Part shown: positions 46,801 to 60,849 of the stretch, piece after piece
Position numbering within the stretch: position 1 is the stretch's first letter
Layout: every line of letters starts with the position of its first letter
NCBI GenBank assembly: GCA_011009095.1
Contig: VTPC01000034.1
Span: forward strand, 5,629 to 69,628
Reading direction: 5' to 3'
Source: Ignelater luminosus
Lineage: Eukaryota; Arthropoda; Insecta; Coleoptera; Elateridae
Length of the DNA stretch: 64,000 bases
The notes under the pieces: generated by a model
Seen by the model: only the letters and a program-made list of their open reading frames with translations
Databases searched by the model: none
What the model was told of the DNA's origin: nothing
Translations under genes and position numbers: made by a program

Positions 46801-49790
46801 AGATGCTATGGGCCTGTTACAAGAGTTTACAAGAAATCGAAATTTGGAAGATAAGAAGTTAGGAGTCGTAATAATGTTCTAGGAGACATAACACAAATTA
46901 GCGAGCGCCATAAAAAAAGATCAACAAAAAAGAACTTATGACTTCCTACATGATATTAAAATATTGCAAATTCTCGATGGTTTTGAAACGCATCCTCTCC
47001 ATTTAAACTGGCATTACGTGGCTAAAGGATGTAGAAAATAAAGTTCTAAGAAATAATAATTTACATTAGTTATTTCTAAGCTAGAATTATTATTTGCATC
47101 ATTTTAGTATTCATACATTTTTAAATCAATGAAAACTCCCTCTTAATCAAAAAATATTAATAGCAATTAATTATAGAGAAGAAAATTAAAAATCGTAACT
47201 CAAAATCTATAACTGTCAACACAGGAATCGATTCATAAATTTAATTTCTTTTTTAATAATAATTTCGATTACTAAAGGATAAAAAAATTTTTCTCCTAAC
47301 CAATAAATTTTTACTCTTCTCAGGTGAACCTTCTATAACTATAAAATAATAAATCAAACATCATATCGTCAAAACCTGTATTTTACACATCACGTATGAT
47401 GTAGTGTTATATCAAACCCATCGTAATTACTTTTTTCGTAATAATTCACTCTGACGAGAGATATATCCATCTTCGTTTCCTTTAATAAAATTATATATAT
47501 CTAGAGAGAAAAAAAACGAAAATACTATCGCTTAATCGAAAAATGTTTGAATTATTACGTAAAATATTTAGGGCTAAAAATGTTAAATGTGATGGGGTTG
47601 TAATTTATTATATATTAGGTGTAAATCTTCACATAAAAATAATTATATCTATACAGAGAACTAATTACTTAAATATTTATTTATTCAGTTAAATGCCCTA
47701 TAACAAATGAATAGAATAATTTTTCTCATCAACTGAAGTGAAACAAAAACTAAAAGAATGGTAATAATAATAGAATTATGGAACCGGTAAAGCCTACAGC
47801 ATATAGCTATAGAGACACAAACACATTACGAATTATATTTATGTAAATGTAACCAACATCTTTTCTATTGGATGCTTAAGGCACATCGTTAATGCCGACC
47901 AATAACAACAGCCATACAACAAGACTTAACACAGAACAAGAGAGAACTTAAAATATAAAACATTCGAGAGTCTCAAGGCACTCCCATTTTTTTATTTGAA
48001 AAAAAAGAACTCTCCCAAAAAGAAATAATCATTAAAAATACATCAACTTTGTGTGTTCTTGAAGTCAAGGGTAAATATAAAAAGACAATAGACAATGTGT
48101 TTAGATTATTTCTGAGCTCCTTGAAGACCCCGACTTGACGTTTTTTTATGCGTACTTTTTCATAAACGGATATTCAATTCAATTGCACGCAATGTTGTTA
48201 TGTGGACCAGAGAATTATGAGGTTACACAAGGAAAATTTCATTGCCATATAAATCTCTAACTTGTAATTTAGAAAATGTCTTCTTAAACAAGTCATCGCA
48301 TATACTATGTTTGTTATTAGGAAGATTTCAACTAAAAATTCTTAAACCTCATTAATTTACTTGAGCTAATTTCTAATATTTTAAATTTTTAAATTTTATT
48401 TTCAGCATCTAATTCCATCAGAAGAAAAAAATTAAAAACTCGTTTTTAATGTTTTTATTTGCAGTAATGTAGTTTTTCCTTTAATAACGTTAATTAAAAA
48501 GAGCTTTTTACAACCAAATTTTGATTATCAGTAAATTGTTAATGAGGTTTCTACTTTAAAAAGGGGCTAATTGGGCATTTCTATTAATAAGTTAGGAATG
48601 CTTATCGTATTAATGAAAAAAAACTCTAAATATCCTAGACTGATATTTTCATTTAATTTTCTGGTGTAACTATAATTAGATTTTCATGTAATTATTAAAA
48701 AACAAACTATTGTGTATGATATGAATTATTCTCTTGCATTGTGCTCAATTTCGGGAATCAAAGCTAGGCTGAAAACATTCTCTAATGATAATACAAGAAG
48801 ACTAAAGTATTAGGCACAGATACGATTGATTATAAATACAGGCTGTCCAATATTATCTATCTGTATATCTATTACAAAGATATAGTTCGTACTTCATTGG
48901 CATGTATAAAAATTCAGTTCAGAAGTTTGGTCACATACACATATCCTCTCCAAATACTTCAAGAACTTTGAACCTGATAATACAGTACTACTAACTTTAG
49001 CTACTAAAGATTAGCCAATGAAAACACAGACCTTCACGTTGAACGAGAGAATTCTACGTTTTTGATCGGACCTGCAGTCACTTCATTTTGTACAATATTG
49101 TCAGAGGATAGAAACAAAAACAACACAAGTGCTAGCTAGCAGTTGCATAAAGCTGTTTTAGATTCTTTTACTTGAAGAACTTTTAATTTAAACTTACATT
49201 TTGGCACATCCTTTCAACAAAGTAGTGTGACCGACTAGACAAGATTTTTCAAGATCTTGTCTTATCTTGTCTACAGTGTTCAAGACAAAACCAGCCTTCG
49301 CTCTTATTAAAATATTCTTGACATGACAAGATTTTTGTGCTTTTTAACATGATCTTTGATTAGATCTATAAAAGACTTTTAAGACTCTTGAAAACCTTGT
49401 AACTTTATTAGGGAAACCTATAATAAAATGCGTTTCTACTAACTAGTTGAAGTTTTTACACTTGAAGACGTTTTTGTTAATTCTTGATCCCCAACTTCAA
49501 TCTATTTTACTGGCAACTAGATTTTTTTCTCAGTTGTTAATAGCGCCTTTTACTACATAGAGTGTAAAATAAATTTGGACCGCTTCTTCAAAAATGTGTT
49601 CTAGAAGTCAATTTAAGACAAAAGGTCCAGTAAATTCTGTTCCTAAAATCTTTCCTAAGAAAGACACAAAAGAACGTAAATGGCTTTTCGCCCATAATTA
49701 TTAAACAATAAGAGATAAATTGATGAACTTTCCGAGGTGAAATTTGAAAACACCTTTAAGTTTCTCGTTTACAGAAATGCGTCTTTCTCG
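43820..49790. other. AT-rich intergenic sequence
   Basis: No protein-like ORF. GTAAGTAAGTAA at about 45,201-45,213 resembles the LINE tail words at 1.6 kb. 48,846-48,857 (ATACAGGCTGTC) resembles a mariner terminus without a partner. 49,236-49,275 has repeated ACAAGAT/ATCTTGT words. Otherwise featureless. Confidence 0.4.
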
Positions 49791-50299
49791 AAAACGGTTA
49801 ACTTGAAGAAAATCCGAAATGAAATGATGCAAGTTCGAAAGCTGAATCAGTATATAGGACCAGAGAAATACGAATCATTACTGGACATCATCAGATGACA
49901 ACACCAAAATATTGCTCTTGGTGGAAAATAAATAATACTAAATAATCTTACTAGAAAAACTTAAAACCGAAGCGCAATAAAGAAAACTCGAAAAAAAGGT
50001 AATAAAACTAGAGAAATAGGAAACATACGTGGTGATCATCAGATGAAAGCGCCGAAAGATTATTCTTAATGGAACATAAACAGTAGCAGCAAATCTTATT
50101 AGCAAAATGCAAAACCGAAGCAAAATGAATAAAACCGGAGAAGAGAGTCTATGGTCTAGAAAAATAATTGTGCATGATCAGATGTCAGCATGGAAGATTA
50201 TTCTTAATGGGGCATAAACAGTTGAAACGAATCTTATTAGAAAAATGCAAAACAAAAACAAAATGAATAAAACTCGAGAGGAGAGTCTATGGTCTAGAG

Positions 50300-51878
<1,579 letters not shown>

Positions 51879-52109
51879 GTCTAGAGAAACATGACACATA
51901 ATTGAAAATCATCAGACAACAGCGCCGATATTTTATTATTGATGAAACATAAATAGTAGTAACAAATCTTACTAGAAAAATCCAAAACACAAGCAAGATT
52001 AAGAAAACTCGAAAAAAGAGTCTACAGGGTTAAAGAAATAGGAAACATAACTAGACATTACAGGTTATTCTTGAAACAAAGCCATAGCGGTACAAAAATA
52101 AAAATCTAG

Positions 52110-55100
52110 TTACGAATTGTATACAGCTAGTTTGAAAATTAAATTGAATGATATATGTTAGAAACGACAGTTTTCAGAACCGATGGTACCAGCATTGCTA
52201 TCGAATCTCTGAAGGTCCAAAAATTAAATACTGGTTTGCATCAGTGTAGTAATTTGGAAAACCTTAAGACATTTGATGTTTTTCTTCTAGATACACAAAT
52301 AAATACTCGGTTGTAAAAGTTATGTTTTAGACAGTAAGTAGTACTCACAGCTTCTGACCACTATTTGGTTTAATCACTGTTTAAATAACAGAATCAACTA
52401 TTCTTCCATTCAAAGAAACCCAGGAAACCGAAGAGTTATTTTAATAAAAGCTTGAAAACCTTTGTGCGACTCCGTCTTAAACTCGAATTTAGGGCGAATT
52501 TAGCCCAAATGTAAAAGCATATCAGGTTTTATCGGTCTAAATGGGTTCCATCGGGCTTTTCGGACTCGTCAGAATTTTTGAGCCAATTGCGTTTTTCAGG
52601 TTAAAACAATTGAAGTATGTTTGTTTATTTGGCCAATTTGTTTTGCTTCCACTAAAAGATAGCATTGTTATCCCTTTTCTAATATTGCTCAGTTAATTAG
52701 GGTATCTGGGGCTTAGAAAGTAAGCGAGAGTGCATCACTTATTACACCATTTTAGTTCCCCTTCCATATCATCAAAATGATTTCAAGTAATTTTTTATGT
52801 CTTCTTTAATTTCAGACATATAGCCACTGTAACTTATCAAATTGAACCCTGTATAGCGTTAGTACCATTGAATTATATTTCCTGCACTCACAAACTGCAT
52901 GGACTTTTTGGTCAAGCCTCAGCAGCCTGAATCCTAAGCTTAAAAGTGTATCAGACCTATATCGAGCCAGTTTTCTGACTTGTATGTACGTGCAACAAAG
53001 CTTTTAAAAAGCGTTCTATGTTTTTGGTCTTTCTGTCTGTGTTCCACTTCTTTTTATTGCTAATATAAGTACAATCATTATTTACTTACATGTTGTCTAT
53101 AATATAATGTGAAACAATCCAATTGAAACAAATGTCTTTTTTAGAATTTCTTTGGAATTCTAGTATCATAAGGAAACATGGTACTTTAACTACTTGAAGT
53201 TTTCCTATCAACGAAAGTTGAACATTACAACCCATGGGTTATAGTTACATATTTACTACTTCTTGCACAGGCTTTTAGCTTTTAGCCGTTTATGAAATTT
53301 TGTGTTTCAAGTCAAGTGCTAACTTTAGCCATTTATTGTTTTGATTATTTTTTTGTAGAACGATCAATATGTCTAAGTCATTAAGTGCAACACTGAGATT
53401 AAATATGAAAATTTCAAAAGAAGATATTTCTAGAAATTCCAAGTATTCAATGTAATCTAGAAAAGACTAAGACATAGGCTGGCTATCCCCATATGTACCT
53501 ACTTGGCAGTAGTTGATTCTACCACAAAGAAGTGAAATCTTCATGTAGATTCAAACAACAGTGAAAAGTCTTATATCCGCTACAGATTTGACGGAAGTTT
53601 TCCGGTTTTGACCTCTAATTCTTCTGACAAAGGAATCTTTAATATTTTAAAAATCGTTCAGAATTCACAGCTCTTCTCAGGTTAATGCTTGATGAGAGAT
53701 TAGGTTTCCTGACTCATATCTTGTAAATTATGTCTCAGCGCAGGTAAGAACAAATGAATAAAAGAGTATTTACTGATAAAATTGTTGGATCTTTTCCTAA
53801 TATCTACTAAGTACAAGAAAATAACTTTAAAACTGTAACGCTTTGTCATTACATCCCCCCCAAATCCTCAGTTCTTGGATTGTTTACTAAAATTCCCATT
53901 TTAAATGTTTAAAAATTAAATTTTCTTTTCTATTTATGTAATGCCACGTAAATATTGTTTTGCATTGTTTTGGGTACATAAGATAGATAGACCTCTACTT
54001 TCAAAATCAATAGTATCAAGTACTATAAATTGCAAAAAAAACTTGGAAATATCATAAAGTGGATTATACTTTGTAATAAATTAGCTTTTCCTAACTAACT
54101 TTCAAATCTACATGTTACTTCTAATAAAAAAAATCCTAATTTTCCAATTTTGTCAAGTATTTTAAAGCGAAATGTGTTGTGTGCAGAAGGCACTTGGACA
54201 GTTTCATCTTTCCATCATGCACTTATGTAATCTTCTATTATTAAGATGACAGCTGCTACAACTTCTAAAAAGTAATCAAAATTTTTTTTCTTACTCTTTA
54301 CTTACTTACTTAGATAACTTCCCTAATAATTTTGCTTAAATTAGGCATTTCAAGATTTGAGATTAGATAAATCATCATTTTATTAGCTGTAGCCTTATTA
54401 GATTTTCTCTTGGGTGCAATTCGAGAAATGTTCTCAAATGAACGTCAAACTATTCCTTGACAAAAGATTTTAAGATATTCTAGATAACACTGCCAAAACT
54501 TCTAATTAACACTTTGTTAGCAATGAAAAAAAAGAACGTTATTTCCAGTACTTCTAACGTAAAAGTGAACGTATAACTGTCGATTATGATCAAAGAGTGT
54601 GCTAGAATCTAAAATTACCTACGAAACAATCGTTTATCTTTATGGTTTCACCATTAACAGTTATTTTTCTCCATTGTTTCGAAAATTAAGCACCTCCAAC
54701 ATTTTGGACAATAAAAATTCACGTTTGGTAATCGAAAGCAATAAAAGTATAGAAATATAACCCCTGAATACTCTTTCTAGTCCTTTTAGAAACGAAGGTT
54801 TCATCCATGTCGTTATTTTAACCTATTATTAACATTGTTGTGTTCCTGCTTATTACCGGCAAATCCCGTCCTTGTCACATTGTATTTTGAAATCGCAGAA
54901 GCGTAACCAACCGATCATTCATTCTATTGATGAAGTTGGGCGAGCGGGAATTTATCAAATGTATGTATAAAACTTGCAGGATTATAACGTAATGTTTTAA
55001 AGCAAACATTTTACTTAGTTTCTTTTTAATAGCTCTCACGGTCAAGCTGCCTTAAATAATTGCTAACCATTTATAATAGTGTGTAATTTATATTTCACAA

Positions 55101-58100
55101 TGCAGAAAAATAAAGTAGGAATGCAAAAAAATATATGATTAAAAGACAAAATTAATTTTTATATGGACATCATTACCTTCTTGCATGCTTGAGTACCTAT
55201 TATAAATTTTATTCTCTACTTTTTTTATTGCTTTTTGCTAAATACTTCTAATTTGAATAAGAATTTATGCAAAACACTTTGACCCTTATTTTCCACATTA
55301 AAACATTTAAACGTTCATTTAAAGAAGCAATTAAAAAATTGTATTTCGGTAATAAAAACGTCAAGGAATTCAATTACAAAATGGTAACCATTTTGTTCTA
55401 AAATATCTTTTGCCTTTAACTGTACTACAATAAGATGTCGTGACCAGGCATGTTGAATTTTCGTGCAACTCTTTCCTCATGAGTGTACATCGCGTGTGTT
55501 GTGTATACGTGTTTTAACAATTTTTCTTGGCTCACTATGTCAGGTTTCTAGGAATCGTGTTGCTTTGTGAGAAAGTCCGATTTTTTTTACTATTACTACC
55601 GCGGTGTAAACATACATCATGGCCTTCTCTGTGTGATGATGTGTATGTATAATAATTCGGTTTTATTCAAATACCCACAAGAAGCGAAAATTCCATCATA
55701 TTTTAAAACGTGCTTTGCGAAATAAAGCATGAAATCGTTAAATTTCTAATTTAGTTTTGTACAAAAAATTTAATGATACATTTTCTATTTGGTAGAAAAA
55801 ATTAAAAGTATGTACAAAATTTAATTTTTGTACCATTTATTTTAGGATTTTACATAATACCTATCTTATGCTCTCATCACTAATATTTTTAGAAATATGA
55901 AACTATGTATAGCTTACTGGATAGACTTTCCTTCCATTAATAAAGATATCCTTCACTGAAAGTTAGTAAAATCTGATTTTTGACAAATTACTGCTAATTA
56001 AGATGTAAGAAAACATGATATGAAAAGTAAATGAACAATTCGATTTTCCCACAGTTGTGAATTTATGTGTAAGTTGATAATTGTTCTTCAGTGAATTACT
56101 TTTAGAAAAAAAAAAAACAAAAACGTTAATTTAGAAAATATAAAAAGGCAGTTTTTAAATTTGTATCAATCTACTAAAATCAACAAACCATGGAAGAGTA
56201 CTCTTTGCCAGATTTATACACAGTTGGTAGTGCGAATCCTATCAGATTTTCAAGACTGTGACTGCGGCTGAAATTCCTAGAATAAGAGTTTTTTATAAAA
56301 GTCTCAAATTTATCATACCAGTTATCTAACTTGGTGTGACGACATTTATTTCGCGTACTTTGTGACAAAATAATTAGGAAGATTGGCTAGGGAAAACGAC
56401 TGACCACAATAAAATTATACCTCGAAATAACGCAGTAGTTGAGAATGGAGGGGAAATACAGTACTGGATAAAGTATAGAAACTTACAACATAAGCAAAAT
56501 ACCAAACCTTAAACGGTTTAAAAATTACATTTACAAAGTACATAAAATAGGGGATACAGAGATAATTATCAGAAAATGCCACTGATACTTATTGCAAAAA
56601 AGGTTGAAATTCTTAAAATCCGATATTTGTAATAAAATTTAGGTAAGAAGACTATTGAGTATGTCCAATAAATGTACATACGTAAGGAGTGAGATCTTGA
56701 AAAAGGAAGAAAAAATAACACAGCAATAATAAAAATAAAAGCAGTTAAAAGCAGAATCTACGCAAAGACACAAAACTGAAGATCAGAAGAGTTCTGATAA
56801 TCAAAAAACTTTCTGTTGATATACCTATATAATGACCAGCCTCTGAGAGAATGTAGAGAATGAGTTAGGTATCAAGAGGCTTGAATGGCAAAAGAAAAGA
56901 CTCGGTTAGGTTAGTCCAGTAAAATTAAGATAACAACTGTTATAACAAAACTCTCAAAATAAAACATCACAGTCAACTTAATAAAAGATAATTTTCAATA
57001 GGTTTTCATAGGTCCTATTTTTACAACTACTATTACTGTCTCTTACGTTAAATACATACAGTTAGTATGAAAACCGCACATAGAAATTAATTAGTATATC
57101 AGCTGATCCAGTAACCTGTACAATAATTAACAAAAAATTGTTTCGATATAAAAGATCATATCCATCTAGTAAGAAGGATGGGTGACAACAGAATATAAGA
57201 CTCCAGGGTAAAAATTGAAAGTAATGGTATTTTTTTTTAAACTGTACAGGAAGAGAGCACCTATTGTTAAACAAACAATCTCATCAAAAATTGTTTTAAA
57301 AAGTTTAGCCCATTAAAATGGACCTCAAAGGTTCTTTTCAGGATACTATCTAAGATCATGCGCCAATTTTGTTTCTACAACGTCATTTCTGATACGGAGT
57401 AGCGGTGACCATATGTAGTACATACTCTGCAGCTGAGAATGTCCTTAGAAAAAAATACAGAAAGAACATAACCCTGTCTGTTACAAAAAAAGAGAAGTAG
57501 TCTTGGGCAAGACCTAGTGATCATCTTGACACAGCTCTCAGTAACGAATTGCTTCTAAAGCGAGCCAAAAATTAGCTTCAAGGTGAAAAGAAAACAAATC
57601 ATTAACAACTCAAAATCAGCTTTAGCTGTAATATATTAGTATTGGTAGATTTACCTTAAACACACCAGGTGGCAAATGGCAATAGATTGTTAAATTTCTT
57701 CTTATTGTTAGACTTTCAGTCACAAAGTCTGATAGTTTCTTTTAAAAAACTAGTGTTGATTCTGCTTGTATGTCCGACTCATCAAGCTCCATCGCAGAAA
57801 TCTAAAATGTGCCACTCTTCCCAAAAAAACAGATAATTTTGTTTTTTTGCTCAAGACAGCTCCACGTGCTGGGAGACGTCAGACTCAAACCAGACAAATT
57901 ACGCAAATTACATCTTAGAATATCTTAGATTATCTAGCACTTCCAACAGAATAGAACTTCGTTGCTAAGCGGTTTCAAAATAGGGCTTTACCTCTTGCAG
58001 CCATTGAAAAAGTAATTCTAATGACACTACTACCATGATATAAAAAAAGTCGAGCCTTAGGAGGAGAACATCGTATTATGTTTGAGAAAGTTCCTGATGT

Positions 58101-59220
58101 CTCTATATACGCTATTCACAATAAGATAGAAAACACGAAACTTTGGAAGAGGCCTGTCTTGTCCGATTTTGTCACAAGCACTTTAGATGTTTAAGAATGT
58201 GGCTGAAACTAATTTTTTCTGCTAGATTTACTACAACGCAGAAAATGGCTATGAATTCAGACAGCTTGCGGTCTTGGGTCTCTTCGAATATTTTAGCTCA
58301 CAAGCAAAATATCTTTAATTAAGAAAAAAAAGGCAAGACTAGACTTACTGAAGAGGTTTAGTAAGGCAAATATGAAAACTTAAAGTATCAATGTGGATAT
58401 CACCGTTGTAAGTGGAAGTATCAGATTCTGAAAGTGTCTTAACAAAATTCCAAGATAATCTATTAACCATGCCTATGGGAGATGGGAGAGCAATGGCAAG
58501 TATAAAAGAGCCCTTTGCATTGTGACTTAAATTTTGCAGAACGTGTGTTTTTACCAATAACCCTGATTCTTATTTAATTGTAATATCTTCACTCAGATAT
58601 CCCTGTTATTAATAACCACTTTATACTGCTATTTGGCATGTTTCGATACTGTTTCTAAAAACTCTACCTAATCTAAAGTTGTGTTTAACATTGAAGAATT
58701 TTCTGGAGTAGCAGATTAGACAGATTGTTAAAGATTCTGGCTTCAGTACATAGTCATGTTAATAGTAGTGTTCTTGATGCAGTGAAGTTGATTAACCAAG
58801 AGTTGTCAAGGAGGAAACCAACTGAAAGGGCCTGAAGTATTCTTGCTTTTTGTAGCCGTGGAACGTTTGTATCATCTATTTGTTACAGCACAGAGTTTGT
58901 TATGGAAGAGGCTATTTTATCGTTTTCTGATAAGTGGTGAAATGAAAACAAACAAACGCATTATGTTGGTTTATTGCAACTTTACTAGAGGATTAGATGA
59001 CTTATTTGTATTTGACACTTAATTTCTTATGAGACTTTTAAAGTATCCTTTAAATGTGATATCGTAATAATACCGAGGCAGTACTTGTATAGTTAGTTTT
59101 TATCAGAAATACTTCACACAGTTATCTGCAATTAATGTTTGTGTCTTCTGGTATGATCATTGGTGAGAAAGTTGTTTACATGTTAAGTAAGACAGGATAT
59201 TTAGTCTTAGAGCAAAACTT
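52110..59220. other. AT-rich intergenic sequence
   Basis: 52,480-52,600 has GC-richer words (ATCGGGCTTTTCGGACTCGT) reminiscent of the 1.3/63.2-kb repeat. TTACTTACTTACTT occurs at about 54,297. A small hairpin lies at 55,611-55,647. The minus ORF at 56,180-56,368 (62 codons) is protein-like but has no supporting signals. 57,340-58,560 is slightly GC-richer and may be old repeat DNA; no motif recognised. Confidence 0.35.
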
Positions 59221-59225
59221 GTTAA

Positions 59226-59441
59226 AATTTTTTGAAAGACTTTGAAAAGGAATTGTTCGAAACAACAAGTTTACTTAATGACAGTTATCCGAATCTTAAC
59301 ATTTGGCCAAAACAGATTTCATCATTATACAAACCTTATCGTCGGTTGTTGGTCGTTCTAGAATCCCGTCTTGAAGAAAATTGTAAAGCAGACCCGACTT
59401 ACATCACAGACATCGAATGCCGACAAGGACAAGAAAAGTAA
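59226..59441 (+). CDS. unrecognised protein-like ORF
   Basis: Open for 71 codons (NFLKDFEKELFETTSLLN, ...PYRRLLVVLESRLEENC...) with balanced composition and higher GC than the flanks. No ATG at the start and no strong acceptor, so it would be an internal or terminal exon or a relic. A GTAATA donor-like site follows the stop. Function unknown. Confidence 0.2.
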   Translation, partial: NFLKDFEKELFETTSLLNDSYPNLNIWPKQISSLYKPYRRLLVVLESRLEENCKADPTYITDIECRQGQEK

Positions 59442-59848
59442 GGTAATATTGAGAATAGCAGACAAACCTATAAATCTTACTGGCAAAACATGGAAAGTTA
59501 AATGTTAAAAACTACAATTATTATGCAATTTTGCAAAAAGAGAAAAAGGAAAATTTTGTCTGGCTCATCACTAAAATAAAGAAAAATAATATCCATGCAA
59601 TTCTGTCTCATACAGAAAGAAAAAACCAAGACAAAAAGTCTTCTTTGTTTAGAGATTTTCCCAAAAGTATGAAACATGGAAAGGAACTTCTTATTTAGTG
59701 TCAATGAGTTTTATCTGATTTCACTACGTGCCAAAATAACCTTTTGCAATAAACTATACAATTAAGAAACAATTTTAATAAAAATAGTACCATTTACACA
59801 GAAATTCTAAATATGGCCAGTTATTTTGAAAGATTGATGTCAGTGTAA

Positions 59849-60118
59849 GTGGAAAAGTATAAAAATCAAAAACAAAGTGGATATAATGACAAAATTAATT
59901 CAAACTACGTTAAACGGATCAACTTTCCAAGAATGTGTTTTTCTAGTAAGTGGAGGATATATCATTTAACTAATAGAACTGGAAAAGCTACTGTAATTAA
60001 TAGAAGTATTTGTGGTTTTACAGATTTATTAGATCATTTTACGAAACCTCATCGAAAAAATCTTTTATATATAAATTATACGGTTTTTAAAGTTGATGTT
60101 TCTGACAAATTACAATAA
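59849..60118 (+). CDS. unrecognised protein-like ORF
   Basis: Open for 89 codons after a stop; the first internal Met is residue 29 of the frame. The middle part (FSSKWRIYHLTNRTGK, FTDLLDHFTKPHRKN, ending KVDVSDKLQ) is not low-complexity despite AT-rich codons. Lies 400 bp downstream of the preceding ORF on the same strand. No domain, promoter or poly(A) signal recognised. Confidence 0.2.
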   Translation: MEKYKNQKQSGYNDKINSNYVKRINFPRMCFSSKWRIYHLTNRTGKATVINRSICGFTDLLDHFTKPHRKNLLYINYTVFKVDVSDKLQ

Positions 60119-60623
60119 TTAATTATTGAGTATATACTACAGCCTCTTATTCATATTACAAACTTGATATTATTGAAAAATAATACTACTTAATAAAATT
60201 GTTAACAATCTCTAATTACATAAAGATTAATACCTTACAAAGTTGAGGTAATAAATTCATTCAGGATTTTATATATTTATAACAGTTTTTTTAGAAAAAA
60301 AAATAATTAAATAATGTCATTGTGTTTTTTTTTTCTTTTTGCTCTTTCTTCTAAAACAGTATATTTTATCTATCTTTTAAGATCTGGAAGAACACAACAG
60401 CTGTTGCAATTTTCTAGTACCGTTTAGGATTTCTGTAATCTTTCTAAATTTGCTATTAAAGCCTGGAATATAAAAAGAAATTAGATAAGAGTTTGAATTA
60501 AAGTGACATACTTTGATATAAATCAGTCAAGTGATAGTAATTTGGACTTTTCTGTAAAACAGTTAAAACTAGTCAATATAGGTAGGTATATACATCTAAG
60601 AAGGACCATTGTTGTAATGGATT

Positions 60624-60842
60624 TCATATTGTAAAATCTTTACCATTACTTTGAATGCAATTTTGTTTTGCCCTATCATTAAAGTAATTATCAGAAATCT
60701 CAGCTCGCATAACATATAATTCAAGAAATCCCAGTTCTAGATTGTCTGTAAAATTGTAGTGCTTGTAGACAATTGAAGAGACACTTTCGCATATGGTACT
60801 TAAAAATGCTATATCACCCAACATACGTACTGAACGAGTTAT
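60624..60842 (-). CDS. candidate terminal exon (unrecognised)
   Basis: On the minus strand an acceptor-like GCGCTTCCTAG (ending at 60,843) opens a frame ITRSVRMLGDIAFLST...LGFLELYVMRAEISDN..., stop at 60,624. 72 codons of mixed composition. No downstream AATAAA within a few hundred bases and no homologue recognised. Confidence 0.25.
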   Translation of the reverse strand: MTRSVRMLGDIAFLSTICESVSSIVYKHYNFTDNLELGFLELYVMRAEISDNYFNDRAKQNCIQSNGKDFTI

Positions 60843-60849
60843 CTAGGAA

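Noticed and set aside
58345-58557. Minus-strand 70-codon ORF as a gene.
   Set aside because: No splice sites, promoter or poly(A) signal. The surrounding 57.3-58.6 kb looks like an eroded repeat, though no family could be named.
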